NCBI RefSeq assembly: GCF_947492815.1
Contig: NZ_CANLOB010000002.1
Coordinates: forward strand, 310,001 to 374,000
DNA from: an uncultured Dokdonia sp.
GTDB lineage: Bacteria; Bacteroidota; Bacteroidia; Flavobacteriales; Flavobacteriaceae
DNA: 64,000 nt
Reading direction: 5' to 3'
Shown here: positions 26,816 through 35,741 of the stretch, piece by piece
Layout: each line of letters starts with the position of its first letter
How positions within the stretch are numbered: the stretch's first letter is position 1
The notes under the pieces: model-generated
The model's database searches: none
What the model saw: the letters and a program-made list of their open reading frames with translations, nothing else
What the model was told of the DNA's origin: nothing
Translations under genes and position numbers: made by a program

Positions 26816-27364
26816 GAGTACGTCTTTATTGTTGATGTATTACAAGGACTCAGTCGGTGTTTTTAAATAAGCTTACAGAAAATTGTCAATTGTTCCTTAT
26901 TTATTTTTTAAGACCTAGTTTAAGTTCTGTTTAATGGAGATGGTATTATCAAAAATACATAAAAAACAAAAACCCTAGTGGCAAGATGCTCTACTAGGGT
27001 TTTCTAACTAACTAACCAATCAATTATGAATATTTTCTAATTTTATATTTTCAAGTAGTAACTACTTGTGATGTTATAATTCTTTTTTATTAAAGTATTT
27101 AGTAATTATACTTTCTTTAATACTATTTATTTGTTGTTCTAAAGTTTAAAAACTTACAAAGACATTTTATTTATTTTAAAATTCTTTACTATATAAACTT
27201 TACAAACGTTAGGTCGTTAAAAATGTATAACATTACATTTTTAACATAATTATAATATTTTATTGATATTGCTAAAAGGTTCAATACTCCGAGGCTTGCC
27301 TCGAAATTAAAATTCAGTTTGGTATAAATGCCTGTTAGACTTGTCTCGAGGTAGTGCTTGAATG
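26816..27364. other. Gene-free region with duplicated terminator and degraded sequence
   Basis: This 549-bp stretch holds no credible gene. It has a second copy of the YHS terminator block (26968-27039) followed by very AT-rich sequence without a recognisable YHS reading frame. Near 27290-27350 two similar short motifs occur, CTTGCCTCGA and CTTGTCTCGA. A 65-codon minus-strand frame at 27189-27386 has no homology features and overlaps the LuxE-like gene. Confidence 0.5.
26968..27039 (-). repeat. Second copy of the YHS terminator block
   Basis: This is a near-identical copy of 26291-26362, including the hairpin AAAACCCTAGT/ACTAGGGTTTT, the tetramer run CTAACTAACTAACC and a CTA that corresponds to the stop codon of paralogue B. 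No YHS gene precedes it, which suggests a lost or decayed third copy. Confidence 0.75.
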
Positions 27365-28342
27365 TTAAAGGACCATGAGGTTGCATCCTCGAATATCAGA
27401 ATTATCGAATCTGCCTACAATAGAAAAAGTGCCGTCTTGATATGTAGTTCCTAAATCTTGTGTTGCTATAAAAGCACATGAATGAATATTAGCTAGATCT
27501 ATAATGTTGAGCCCTCCTGTTCTTGAATTAGAAAATATGGTAAATGGGTCTTCTGGATCTCGGGCTATTATTTTCATCCATGGGGGTGTTGTAAATAGTC
27601 CTTTGCCTTTTGAATATGCTTGTGATAGGAGTTCTGTCATTCCATATTCGCTATGTATTTCTGAGACTCCAAAACCTTTAGAAAGTACTTCATGAAGTTC
27701 TTCTCGTATCATTTCTTTTCGCTTTCCTTTCATACCACCCGTTTCCATGATGATGGTATTTTGTAAAGAAAAAGTATATGTTTCAATAAGATCTAATAGC
27801 GCAAAACTAACTCCTATGAGAAGTACTTTTTGTCCAGAGGAGTCTAGGCTTTTTAATTTTTCGCTTAAAGCGAAATAATTATTAAGATAAAACCCACTGT
27901 CTTCATGTTTACTTGCTTTCATAAGATGATCTACCATATATACTAATGAAGATCCTGTACGTTCAAGATATGAAGGCAATAAAGCTAGAACAACATAATC
28001 TTCTATGTTTCCGTAAAACTGAGTAAACCCTTTTAGAAAGCTTGTTTCATATATAGCAAGATCTTTTACATAATGTTTACTTGTAGTACTCCCTGTGGTA
28101 CCGCTACTTGTAAAAGTAGCTTCTGTTGTTTTTTGAGAAGACACCACTTCGTGTGATTTGAAAAATGAAATAGGTAAGAATGGGATGTCTTCTATTTGTT
28201 TTATATCACTTGGGTGTTTGTAAAGAAGATCACAAAAAGAACGATATATTGTATTGTGTTCAAATTGATATTGAAATACTTCAAGTGCTTTTTGCTCAAA
28301 TTCTTGAGGAGTTTGTATGGCAAAAATATCTTGATATTTCAT
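27365..28342 (-). CDS. LuxE/PaaK-like acyl-protein synthetase
   Basis: This 325-residue protein of the adenylate-forming LuxE family has the phosphate-binding loop TFTSSGTTGSTTSKH, the block MIREELHEVL ... EIHSEYGMTELLSQAYS (the conserved YGMTE), and a C-terminal RTGGLNIIDLA ... TQDLGTTYQDGTFSIVGR. LuxE couples a fatty acid to a protein through an acyl-adenylate; LuxE-like proteins outside lux operons are widespread in Bacteroidota and may activate an acyl group for O-antigen or lipid synthesis. No luxC/luxD partner is near. A -7-like TACCTTTG lies on the minus strand at 28365-28358. Confidence 0.8.
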   Translation of the reverse strand: MKYQDIFAIQTPQEFEQKALEVFQYQFEHNTIYRSFCDLLYKHPSDIKQIEDIPFLPISFFKSHEVVSSQKTTEATFTSSGTTGSTTSKHYVKDLAIYETSFLKGFTQFYGNIEDYVVLALLPSYLERTGSSLVYMVDHLMKASKHEDSGFYLNNYFALSEKLKSLDSSGQKVLLIGVSFALLDLIETYTFSLQNTIIMETGGMKGKRKEMIREELHEVLSKGFGVSEIHSEYGMTELLSQAYSKGKGLFTTPPWMKIIARDPEDPFTIFSNSRTGGLNIIDLANIHSCAFIATQDLGTTYQDGTFSIVGRFDNSDIRGCNLMVL

Positions 28343-28400
28343 ATGCTTAATTTAAAACAAAGGTATTAATCCCTGTTGAATATAAATATCTATATAAAAC

Positions 28401-28432
28401 AAAAAGCGCCCTTTCAAAAGAGCGCTTTTTTA
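28401..28432 (-). terminator. Terminator of the large T9SS protein gene
   Basis: The stem AAAAAGCGC (28401-28409) / GCGCTTTTT (28422-28430) contains a T run for both strands. It lies 23 bases past the stop of the minus-strand gene. Confidence 0.8.
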
Positions 28433-28454
28433 AAATGCTATAATGATTATGAGA

Positions 28455-31013
28455 TTATCTTACGATCAACTTTGCTGTTGCTGTCGCATCATTCTCTTTA
28501 ATAGTCATTAAATAGATTCCTGTTTCTAGTGTTTGTACATTAATGGTATTTATTGTGGTAGTACGTAGTACTAGTTTTCCTGTGATGTCAAATACAGTTA
28601 CTTCTTTTTGAGTATTAGAGGCTGTTGTAATTGTTACAACATCTTGTGCAGGATTAGGGTAGATAGATAATCCATCAATGCTGTTTTCTCCTACGGAAAG
28701 TGTGATGTCGATATCTGCAGCAAATCTTGGTGTGATTTGATATGTATCATTAAACTGCCCAACAAGACCTGCTATATTTATTTCAGTAGTAGGTACTGCG
28801 TCAGGGTTTACTACGTAATCAGCTTCATCAAAGTTAGTACGTAAAGTAAACGTACCATCTGTGTTTGTGATATCATAGTTTGTATCCATAAGCCAGTTGG
28901 TATCTCCTGTTGTGTTTGTTACGGTAACCCCTGCGATTGCGATATACTCAGACTCGTATGCTTCACCATCTGCATTAAGATCTGTAATAGATACCACTTG
29001 TGGTGTGATATCATTTCCAGTAGACGTAGCTGCTCCAGGATCTTGAGATGGAGAGAATTGTAGAAGCCCACTAAAAGAACCTAATGTACCTCTTATTCCT
29101 GTGATTCCGTCTCCTATTGTATAGGTAGTTGTGATAACTCCAGCAGGATCATCAATTACGATAGCTCCAGTAGCATCTTCGATCCATTTTTGGTTACGTT
29201 GTGTTTGTTGGAACGTTAAGATAGCTTCTGCACTTAAGACAAACTCTTCACCTTCAGTTTGTGCTCTTAATTCTGCAATAGTAGCAACTTCAGGAGTTTC
29301 CTCACAAGCAGGTGTTGTAATATCTACAGCGATATTACAGTTAGGGCTTGTGATTTCAAGCGTTACAGTAGTCGCTTCAGACACTGCAATAATAGTAATG
29401 GTACCTTCTGCAACTGTAGAAGGATTGTCTCCAGAGATTGCTCCTCCTCCTATAACTTCTAGATTGTATGTTTCGTTACCACCACCTGTGTAGTCTATAG
29501 TGATTGTTGTTCCGTCTTGACCAGATGTTTCAGTGTCGCAAGTAGCTACTGCTGTATCTAATATTAATGTACAAGATGATGTGTTTTCTATATCATTTAA
29601 GTCACGAGCAGTAATAAAGTAATCTCCGTTGTTACGCTCTGTGATGATACCAGCAATGGTAGCCTCTGTAGGAACGTTTTCTCCAATATAGTCAGCGTCA
29701 AAAAATGAAGTTCTGAATACGTAATCTCCATCTGTATTTGAGATTGGATATTCTGTACCTGTTACCCATGTCATGTTTGCAGAATTGTCTACAGTAAGAT
29801 CTGCTAATTGTACATACTCAGATTCAAAGTCATTTGGATTTGCATTAAGTGCTGTGATTGTAACCATTTGTGGTACAACTGCATTTCCGTTTGAAGAAGC
29901 TGCTCCAGGATCTTCAGAAGGAACAAATTGTGTCATTCCATTAAAAGAACCTAGTGTTCCTAATATTCCAGTGATTCCGTCTCCAATCGTGTACATCGTG
30001 GTAATTGTACCTGCAGAGTCATCTATAAGAATTGCTCCTGTTGCATCTTCGATAAATTTTTGATTTCTAAAACTTTGTTGAAATGTAAGTACGGCTTCTC
30101 CAGTAAGTAAGTATTCTACACCTTCTACACCTGCTCTAAGCTCAGCGATCGTTGCTACTTCAGAAGTTGGGATACAGTTTACAGCAAATAAATCGATAGA
30201 TACATCGCATGTGGTACCTGTAGCTGTTAAAGCAAAATCTACGCCTTCGCTTACATTTATAGAGATAGTTCCGGTAGCATCTGAGCTAGGATCATCTCCT
30301 CCAATAGTTCCTGAAGTTCCATCAAGTGCTAATGTTACCATTTCTGCACCACCTCCAGTAAAATCTACTAAATAAGTAACACCATCTTGTCCGTCTGTTA
30401 CATCATCACACGTTGAATCATTAAAACTGAAAGAAAGTGTACATGCAGAACATCCGTTTGTTGCGCGTAATGTAGGGGTTGCTGTACAGTAAGTACCATC
30501 ATCACGACGTTGTAATGATTCTACATCTGCATCTACATTATCTTCATTGTACTGTACTGTCTCACCTAATGCAGCTAAAAGATCTGTGTCATCAGCATCA
30601 TTTGTTCCGTAAACGATAGCGTCTACAAGGTTTGCAGTTGTTGCAGGCGTGTCATTTGGAAAATCATCAATGTTTCCTGTGTAAACTCCTACGGCATCAG
30701 CTCCGTTTTGAATGGTATTATTAGCACCTATCATAATGTCTGCGCCCATAACCTCATCACCTCCTACAATAAAAAACCCATTGGCATCTGTAGAAAAACC
30801 TGTTAAATCTATTGCATTATAGCTAGCATCATCAGATCCATTAAAAAGAACAAGAACAAGACCGTCAAGTGATTGGTTTGGCGTCTCAGAAAAGAGCTCG
30901 ACAAACTCCATGGTGTCTGTTCCTGATTGATCTGCATCGACTTCATTGATCACTACCTGTCCAAAAGAAAGGCAAGAGATGAATAATGCAATTAAAAGAG
31001 TAATTTTTTTCAT
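28455..31013 (-). CDS. T9SS-exported protein with lamin-tail-like domain and two DUF5689-like repeats
   Basis: This is an 852-residue secreted protein. A signal peptide (about 1-18) is followed by a lamin-tail-like domain (VVINEVDADQSGTDTMEFVEL ...), then two copies of a long unit. Each unit holds a Gly/Thr-rich beta domain (GQDGTTITIDYTGGGNE type) and a DUF5689/OB-like domain (EVATIAELRA ... TFQQ...RNQKWIEDATGAI). The C-terminal about 75 residues (LSIYPNPAQDVVTI ... ATAKLIVR) are a type A T9SS sorting domain. Such architectures accompany extracellular nucleases or adhesins; here no nuclease domain is seen, so binding is more likely. The start is taken at the second Met (MKKITLL). Confidence 0.85.
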   Translation of the reverse strand: MKKITLLIALFISCLSFGQVVINEVDADQSGTDTMEFVELFSETPNQSLDGLVLVLFNGSDDASYNAIDLTGFSTDANGFFIVGGDEVMGADIMIGANNTIQNGADAVGVYTGNIDDFPNDTPATTANLVDAIVYGTNDADDTDLLAALGETVQYNEDNVDADVESLQRRDDGTYCTATPTLRATNGCSACTLSFSFNDSTCDDVTDGQDGVTYLVDFTGGGAEMVTLALDGTSGTIGGDDPSSDATGTISINVSEGVDFALTATGTTCDVSIDLFAVNCIPTSEVATIAELRAGVEGVEYLLTGEAVLTFQQSFRNQKFIEDATGAILIDDSAGTITTMYTIGDGITGILGTLGSFNGMTQFVPSEDPGAASSNGNAVVPQMVTITALNANPNDFESEYVQLADLTVDNSANMTWVTGTEYPISNTDGDYVFRTSFFDADYIGENVPTEATIAGIITERNNGDYFITARDLNDIENTSSCTLILDTAVATCDTETSGQDGTTITIDYTGGGNETYNLEVIGGGAISGDNPSTVAEGTITIIAVSEATTVTLEITSPNCNIAVDITTPACEETPEVATIAELRAQTEGEEFVLSAEAILTFQQTQRNQKWIEDATGAIVIDDPAGVITTTYTIGDGITGIRGTLGSFSGLLQFSPSQDPGAATSTGNDITPQVVSITDLNADGEAYESEYIAIAGVTVTNTTGDTNWLMDTNYDITNTDGTFTLRTNFDEADYVVNPDAVPTTEINIAGLVGQFNDTYQITPRFAADIDITLSVGENSIDGLSIYPNPAQDVVTITTASNTQKEVTVFDITGKLVLRTTTINTINVQTLETGIYLMTIKENDATATAKLIVR

Positions 31014-31041
31014 AATCATTAATTAGTTTAGTAATAAGGTG

Positions 31042-31049
31042 CAAAAATA
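31042..31049 (-). promoter_or_regulatory. -7 element of the T9SS protein gene
   Basis: CAAAAATA is TATTTTTG on the minus strand, 29 bases before the start at 31013, and fits the TAnnTTTG consensus. Confidence 0.4.
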
Positions 31050-31076
31050 CAAAATGTAATAGTGGGAGCTGTTTTT

Positions 31077-31093
31077 GCTTTCGCGAAAGCGTA
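31077..31093. repeat. Dispersed palindrome, intergenic
   Basis: GCTTTCGCGAAAGCGTA lies between the divergent T9SS gene and the two-component operon, just upstream of the T9SS promoter element. Confidence 0.85.
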
Positions 31094-31212
31094 AATATTT
31101 AACCCATTCTTAATATTGATAGTATCTACGTAACGTGAAGAATAAATTACTTTAGTGATTTAATAAAGAATATATAATAAGTATATTTATAACATTAAAT
31201 CGTGATACACTC

Positions 31213-31896
31213 ATGAAGAATAAAGACATCAAAATATTATTAGTAGATGATGAGCCAGATATCTTAGAAATTGTAGGATATAACTTGTCTAATGAAGGAT
31301 ATAATGTAATTACAGGATCTAATGGTGTAGAAGCGGTTAAATTAGGTAAGAAACACAAACCACATCTTGTCATACTAGATGTAATGATGCCAGAGATGGA
31401 TGGAATTGAAGCGTGTGAGTTATTGCGTAAAAATCCAGACCTTTCTGATACCATCATTACTTTTTTTACTGCACGAGGAGAAGATTACTCTCAAGTTGCT
31501 GGATTTGATGCAGGCGCAGATGATTATATTACAAAACCTATTAAGCCAAAAGTGCTTATCAGTAAGGTGAAAGCTTTATTACGTAGATTAAAGGAGAAAG
31601 ATGAGTCTTCTGAAGTTATTAAGGTAGGGCATATTGTAATAGATAGAGAAGAGTATAAAATTGTAAAAGGGAAAGAAGAGATTGTACTGCCTAGAAAAGA
31701 ATTTGAATTACTTTCTTTATTAGCATCAAAACCTGGGAAAGTTTTCAAAAGAGAAGATATCTTAGATAGAGTGTGGGGTAATGAAGTTGTTGTAGGTGGT
31801 CGTACTATCGATGTTCATATTCGTAAGTTGAGAGAAAAAATAGGCGACGAATCTTTTAAAACAATAAAAGGAGTAGGGTATAAATTTGTAGTTTAA
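31213..31896 (+). CDS. OmpR/PhoB-family response regulator
   Basis: This 227-residue protein has a receiver domain with Asp12-Asp13, phospho-acceptor Asp56, Thr86 and Lys108, and a C-terminal winged-helix DNA-binding domain (LPRKEFELLSLLAS ... RTIDVHIRKLREKIG). Phosphorylated by the kinase encoded next (its stop overlaps the kinase start, TAATG), it would act as a transcription factor. Architecture and pairing resemble PhoB/PhoR; the target genes cannot be told from here. Confidence 0.92.
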   Translation: MKNKDIKILLVDDEPDILEIVGYNLSNEGYNVITGSNGVEAVKLGKKHKPHLVILDVMMPEMDGIEACELLRKNPDLSDTIITFFTARGEDYSQVAGFDAGADDYITKPIKPKVLISKVKALLRRLKEKDESSEVIKVGHIVIDREEYKIVKGKEEIVLPRKEFELLSLLASKPGKVFKREDILDRVWGNEVVVGGRTIDVHIRKLREKIGDESFKTIKGVGYKFVV

Positions 31897-32948
31897 TGAC
31901 AGACGACTTTAGAAGGTCATACGGTTTTTCCATAGTTACAGCACTTTATGTAACGCTCTTTTTTTTAGGAATACTAGTAGGTATTGGATATTGGCAAGGT
32001 AGTATAGACTGGGGTCTAATTGCTATAGTTGCTGTTTTTTGCTTTGTTTTTCTTTTTGTTATTATCTACTATCGCACCAAGATATTTATTTATCAAAGGG
32101 TGAAAAATATATATGATGAAGTAACATTGCTGGAAGATGCCGATCTGAAGCCTGGTAGAATTACAACAGACTTAAAATCACTCACAGATGAGGTAGGGCG
32201 TTATGCAACACGTAAAAAATTAGAGATAGAGTCTCTTAGGATTAAGGATGAATATCGTAAAGATTTTTTAGGAAATGTGGCGCATGAGCTCAAAACGCCT
32301 TTGTTTACTGTACAAAGTTATATCCTCACATTACTAGATGGAGCTATTAAAGATAAGTCAGTGCGAAAAAAATATTTACAACGGGCAGATAAAGGAGTAG
32401 AACGTCTTATCTATTTGGTGAATGATTTAGATATGATTACGAAATTAGAAGTAGGGGATTTAAATCTTAATTATACTTATTTTGATATTGTAGCACTAGT
32501 AAAAAGTACATTTGAGTTGTTGGAAATGAAAGCCGCAAAAAAGAATGTTACCTTAACTTTTGATGTTGATTATGAAGAGCCTATTCTGGTAAATGCTGAC
32601 GAAGAGCGTATTCAGCAATTATTGACAAATATTATAGAAAATTCTGTTAAGTACGGTAAAAATGATGGTACTACAGAGGTAAGTATACAGGACTTAATCC
32701 AGAATAAAGTACTTATTCGTGTCACAGATAATGGTGAAGGAATAGAAAGCGAACATATACCACGTCTTTTTGAGCGTTTTTATCGTGTGGATAAATCTGG
32801 AAATCGTAAAGTGGGCGGTTCAGGGTTAGGCCTTTCTATTGTCAAGCATATTATTGAAGCGCATGATGAGAAGATCTATGTTGAAAGCGAATTTGGCGTT
32901 GGATCTGAGTTTTCGTTCACCCTTGAAAAGGCTGAAAAATTGCCTTAA
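31896..32948 (+). CDS. Two-component sensor histidine kinase
   Basis: This 350-residue kinase has two membrane segments (about 12-34 and 40-60) with almost no periplasmic loop, then a HisKA domain with His130 (NVAHELKTP) and a HATPase domain with N box IIENSVKYG, DNGEGI and GGSGLGLSIV. With so small an outer loop it probably senses membrane or intracellular signals, or a partner protein. Its ATG overlaps the regulator stop. The last 123 bases are antisense to the convergent glycosyltransferase gene. Confidence 0.92.
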   Translation: MTDDFRRSYGFSIVTALYVTLFFLGILVGIGYWQGSIDWGLIAIVAVFCFVFLFVIIYYRTKIFIYQRVKNIYDEVTLLEDADLKPGRITTDLKSLTDEVGRYATRKKLEIESLRIKDEYRKDFLGNVAHELKTPLFTVQSYILTLLDGAIKDKSVRKKYLQRADKGVERLIYLVNDLDMITKLEVGDLNLNYTYFDIVALVKSTFELLEMKAAKKNVTLTFDVDYEEPILVNADEERIQQLLTNIIENSVKYGKNDGTTEVSIQDLIQNKVLIRVTDNGEGIESEHIPRLFERFYRVDKSGNRKVGGSGLGLSIVKHIIEAHDEKIYVESEFGVGSEFSFTLEKAEKLP

Positions 32949-33989
32949 GTTAATAGCTTCTTTAGGTTGTTCAAACCCCTTGTAAACACTTAGTTTAGCA
33001 AGATCTTTTACCTTGAAACTTTCTTGTTTTGAATAAGGAGCGATACCTTTTTCTTTTAATCTTTTAGCTAGGTATTCTTGTTCTGTTTGTCCAGGTGTTG
33101 GAATAAAAAATACTTTCTTTTGTAAAGCTGCAAGATCCATAATAGAGGTATAGCCAGATCGTGAAATGATGCAGTCAGCACTATTAATTGCTTTGGCGAG
33201 ACTGTCTGAGGTTAAGAAGTTTACAATCTCTATGTTTTTTTTCTTTTTTCTAATTTCCTCTTCTTCTACCACTCCTCTTACTAGTAAAACAGCACCATTG
33301 TATTTTTTTAACTCTGCTAGTAATATTGTTTCTAGTATAGAGCGTTGAGGTTCTGGGCCAGATAAAATAACAAGAATATCATAACGAGTAGGTAATGCTT
33401 TCTTTTCCATTCTACTCAATGGACCTATGTATTTTACAGGGAGTTTTGTTTGTTTTGGATGTCCTAGTATGCCACTTAAGTTTGTGCTTCCTTCGTAATC
33501 TGGCACCCAGCACTCGTCAAAACGTTGTATAAAACGTTTGTGTAAAAAGGTGGCAATACCTGTAGTCTTACCGCTTAATACTTGTAATTGATGCGTTATA
33601 AAAACAGTAGGTACTTTTGAGGTATACAATCCTAATCTATTATCTGAAATGACACCATCAATGTTGTGAAGCTCCAAAATATCTTTTAATGCTTTATGTT
33701 CTTTGCGTATAGCTTTTGCGATATTAGGAATATTAGATAACATTTTTCGTTTAAAATGTGCTCCTTTTTTTGCGTATTCTATATTGTATGAAGGGAGTTT
33801 TGCAGTCTGTAAACTTGGAAACTCTTTTTGTAATAACTCTAGAGCAATACCGTCACTAGCAATAATTACACGGTGTCCATCATCTTGTAATGCGTGTATT
33901 ATTGGGATACAGCGTGTTGCGTGTCCTAACCCCCAATTAAGAGGTGCTACAAGTATATTTACAGGTGTATTCATAAATGCAAATTTCAA
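32826..33989 (-). CDS. GT-B glycosyltransferase, MurG-like fold, with overprinted C-terminus
   Basis: This 387-residue protein begins APLNWGLGHATRCIPII, the nucleotide-sugar glycosyltransferase signature of the MurG/UGT fold, and has ISRSGYTSIMDLAAL and FFIPTPGQTEQEYLAKRL in the C-terminal nucleotide-binding half. It would transfer a sugar to an unknown lipid or other acceptor at the membrane. The last 40 codons lie antisense inside the 3' end of the histidine kinase gene. The domain seems complete at about FSLFKGERK, so the tail looks like readthrough after loss of an earlier stop. Confidence 0.8.
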   Translation of the reverse strand: MKFAFMNTPVNILVAPLNWGLGHATRCIPIIHALQDDGHRVIIASDGIALELLQKEFPSLQTAKLPSYNIEYAKKGAHFKRKMLSNIPNIAKAIRKEHKALKDILELHNIDGVISDNRLGLYTSKVPTVFITHQLQVLSGKTTGIATFLHKRFIQRFDECWVPDYEGSTNLSGILGHPKQTKLPVKYIGPLSRMEKKALPTRYDILVILSGPEPQRSILETILLAELKKYNGAVLLVRGVVEEEEIRKKKKNIEIVNFLTSDSLAKAINSADCIISRSGYTSIMDLAALQKKVFFIPTPGQTEQEYLAKRLKEKGIAPYSKQESFKVKDLAKLSVYKGFEQPKEAINLRQFFSLFKGERKLRSNAKFAFNIDLLIMRFNNMLDNRKA

Positions 33990-34043
33990 ACACTTATATC
34001 TACTAAAAGTTTCCTTAATTTTACCAAAACATTAAATAGTACT

Positions 34044-34718
34044 TTGGGAAGTAAAAATAAATTAAAGCGTTTTCGTGAAAACGAAACCTTCAGCAACGTC
34101 ATTCAGCCTACACGTGAAGAGCTAGTTGATGGCAGTTTTCCACTTAAAGGTAAGTGGAAAACAGACTTTTTCAAAAATAATAAGCCTATTGTTTTGGAGT
34201 TAGGTTGTGGTAAGGGAGAATATTCTGTAGGATTAGCACAACGATATCCAGACAAAAACTTTTTAGGAATTGATATTAAAGGCGCTCGATTCTGGAGAGG
34301 AGCAAAAACAGCACTAGAAGAAGGATTGTCTAATGTGGGCTTTATGCGTACACAAATAGAGTTAGTTGATTGCGCTTTCGCGAAAGCTGAAATAGCAGAA
34401 ATATGGATTACTTTTCCAGACCCACAAATTAAGTATAAACGTACTAAACATAGAATGACCAATACGGATTTTCTTCAAAAGTATAAACATATTTTAGTGC
34501 CTGAAGGAACTGTTAATCTAAAGACAGATTCAGAGTTTATGCATGGATATACACTTGGACTATTGCATGGAGAAGGTCATGAGATTCTGCATGCAAATCA
34601 TAATGTGTATAAAAATGAATATTCTCCAGAAGAAGTAGTGGGAATACAAACATTTTATGAAAAACAATATCTTGAGCAAGGAAAACCGATAACTTATATT
34701 AAATTTAGAGTCAAATAG
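34044..34718 (+). CDS. trmB: tRNA (guanine-N7)-methyltransferase
   Basis: This 224-residue SAM-dependent enzyme has the SAM motif LELGCGKGEYSVGLA and the family block TFPDPQIKYKRTKHRM. TrmB makes m7G46 in the variable loop of tRNAs. The start is TTG at 34044, chosen because MGSKNKLKRFRENETF matches the usual N-terminus and no ATG is available. The dispersed palindrome is read in frame as CAFAKAEI near residue 112, between two conserved motifs. A LysE transporter follows 10 bp downstream. Confidence 0.92.
   Translation: MGSKNKLKRFRENETFSNVIQPTREELVDGSFPLKGKWKTDFFKNNKPIVLELGCGKGEYSVGLAQRYPDKNFLGIDIKGARFWRGAKTALEEGLSNVGFMRTQIELVDCAFAKAEIAEIWITFPDPQIKYKRTKHRMTNTDFLQKYKHILVPEGTVNLKTDSEFMHGYTLGLLHGEGHEILHANHNVYKNEYSPEEVVGIQTFYEKQYLEQGKPITYIKFRVK
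34374..34387. repeat. Dispersed palindrome core inside trmB
   Basis: GCTTTCGCGAAAGC is read in frame as AFAKA in TrmB. Confidence 0.85.
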
Positions 34719-34728
34719 TTCACAGCTT

Positions 34729-35358
34729 TTGGAAACAACCAAACTCTTCTTTATTACTTATTTTGCTGCACTGGCAGGAGTGATTCCTCCTGGACTTATC
34801 AATATGTCTGTTGCAAAAACGTGTGTGCAACACGGTAAAAAGAATGGGACGTTAGTGGCTATTGGGGCATCATTAGTTGTTGCATTTCAAGCGCTTATTG
34901 CGATTTTGCTAGCGCGATATATTTTTGGAAATCCTTATGTGCGTAATATGTTACTTCGTACAGGGTTAGTTATTTTCTTAATCATGGCTATTTTCTTTTT
35001 TGTAAAAGCAAAACGTAGCCGTGTAAAGAAAGTAAAGGTTCCAAAACATGCAGGCATTAGAAGTTTAGGCAAAGGAATGATGGTTTCTGTACTTAATGTA
35101 CTACCCATTCCTTATTTCTGTGCATTAGGTGCTGCGCTTAATGTAAGTGGTAAAGTAGAATATGATGTTATGGCTATAAGTATCTTTATTGCTGCTGCAG
35201 TATTAGGGACATTTACTACCTTATATCTTTATGTAGTCTTCTTTGCAAAAATTGAAAATAAGAGTGCTTCTTTCGCAAAGTATTCTAATTATTTTATGGC
35301 AGGTTTAATGCTTGTTTTGGTGATCATTACATTAATAAGAACCGTTTACTTTGAATGA
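34729..35358 (+). CDS. LysE-family transporter
   Basis: This 209-residue membrane protein has about six hydrophobic segments and the LysE-type N-terminus FFITYFAALAGVIPPGLINMSVAKT (conserved PPG). The superfamily exports amino acids and small metabolites. The start is TTG at 34729, 10 bp past trmB; no ATG is available upstream. Its TGA overlaps the next ATG (ATGA), so it is coupled to the alkyltransferase-like gene. The substrate is unknown. Confidence 0.85.
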   Translation: METTKLFFITYFAALAGVIPPGLINMSVAKTCVQHGKKNGTLVAIGASLVVAFQALIAILLARYIFGNPYVRNMLLRTGLVIFLIMAIFFFVKAKRSRVKKVKVPKHAGIRSLGKGMMVSVLNVLPIPYFCALGAALNVSGKVEYDVMAISIFIAAAVLGTFTTLYLYVVFFAKIENKSASFAKYSNYFMAGLMLVLVIITLIRTVYFE

Positions 35359-35702
35359 AATACTCAGAAGAAACAGAAAACTTTTTTGATAAAGTATACG
35401 TAGTGACAAAATGTATTCCGTACGGTCGTGTTACGAGTTATGGTGCTATTGCTAAATATTTAGGCGCAGCACGTAGTAGTCGTATGGTAGGATGGGCTAT
35501 GAATGGTGCTGGGAAATACCCCGACGTGCCAGCACATCGCGTAGTAAATAGAGTAGGGATCCTTACAGGTAAAATGCATTTTGGGAGTAGTAATGCGATG
35601 GCGCAAATGCTAGCAGAAGAAGGGATTCAGGTAGAAGATGATCAAGTAGTAAATTTTAAAAAAATCTTCTGGGATCCTGTTGTAGAACTAGGGATGGAGT
35701 AA
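35355..35702 (+). CDS. Alkyltransferase-like protein (Atl1/MGMT family, no active cysteine)
   Basis: This 115-residue protein has the DNA-binding helix-turn-helix and recognition block of MGMT (IPYGRVTSYGAIAKYLG ... RMVGWAMN). The alkyl acceptor motif PCHR is PAHR (Pro59-Ala60-His61-Arg62). The cysteine is replaced by alanine, so it cannot accept an alkyl group. Atl1-type proteins bind O6-alkylguanine and flag it for nucleotide-excision repair. The ATG overlaps the LysE stop, an operon link with no obvious functional meaning. Confidence 0.88.
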   Translation: MKYSEETENFFDKVYVVTKCIPYGRVTSYGAIAKYLGAARSSRMVGWAMNGAGKYPDVPAHRVVNRVGILTGKMHFGSSNAMAQMLAEEGIQVEDDQVVNFKKIFWDPVVELGME

Positions 35703-35741
35703 TGTGCTTCTTGATAGAATCATCACTTAAAAAAACACGAA

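Noticed and set aside
27189..27386. 65-codon frame before the LuxE-like gene
   Set aside because: It lies in very AT-rich sequence, overlaps the LuxE-like gene and shows no signal peptide, domain or conserved motif.
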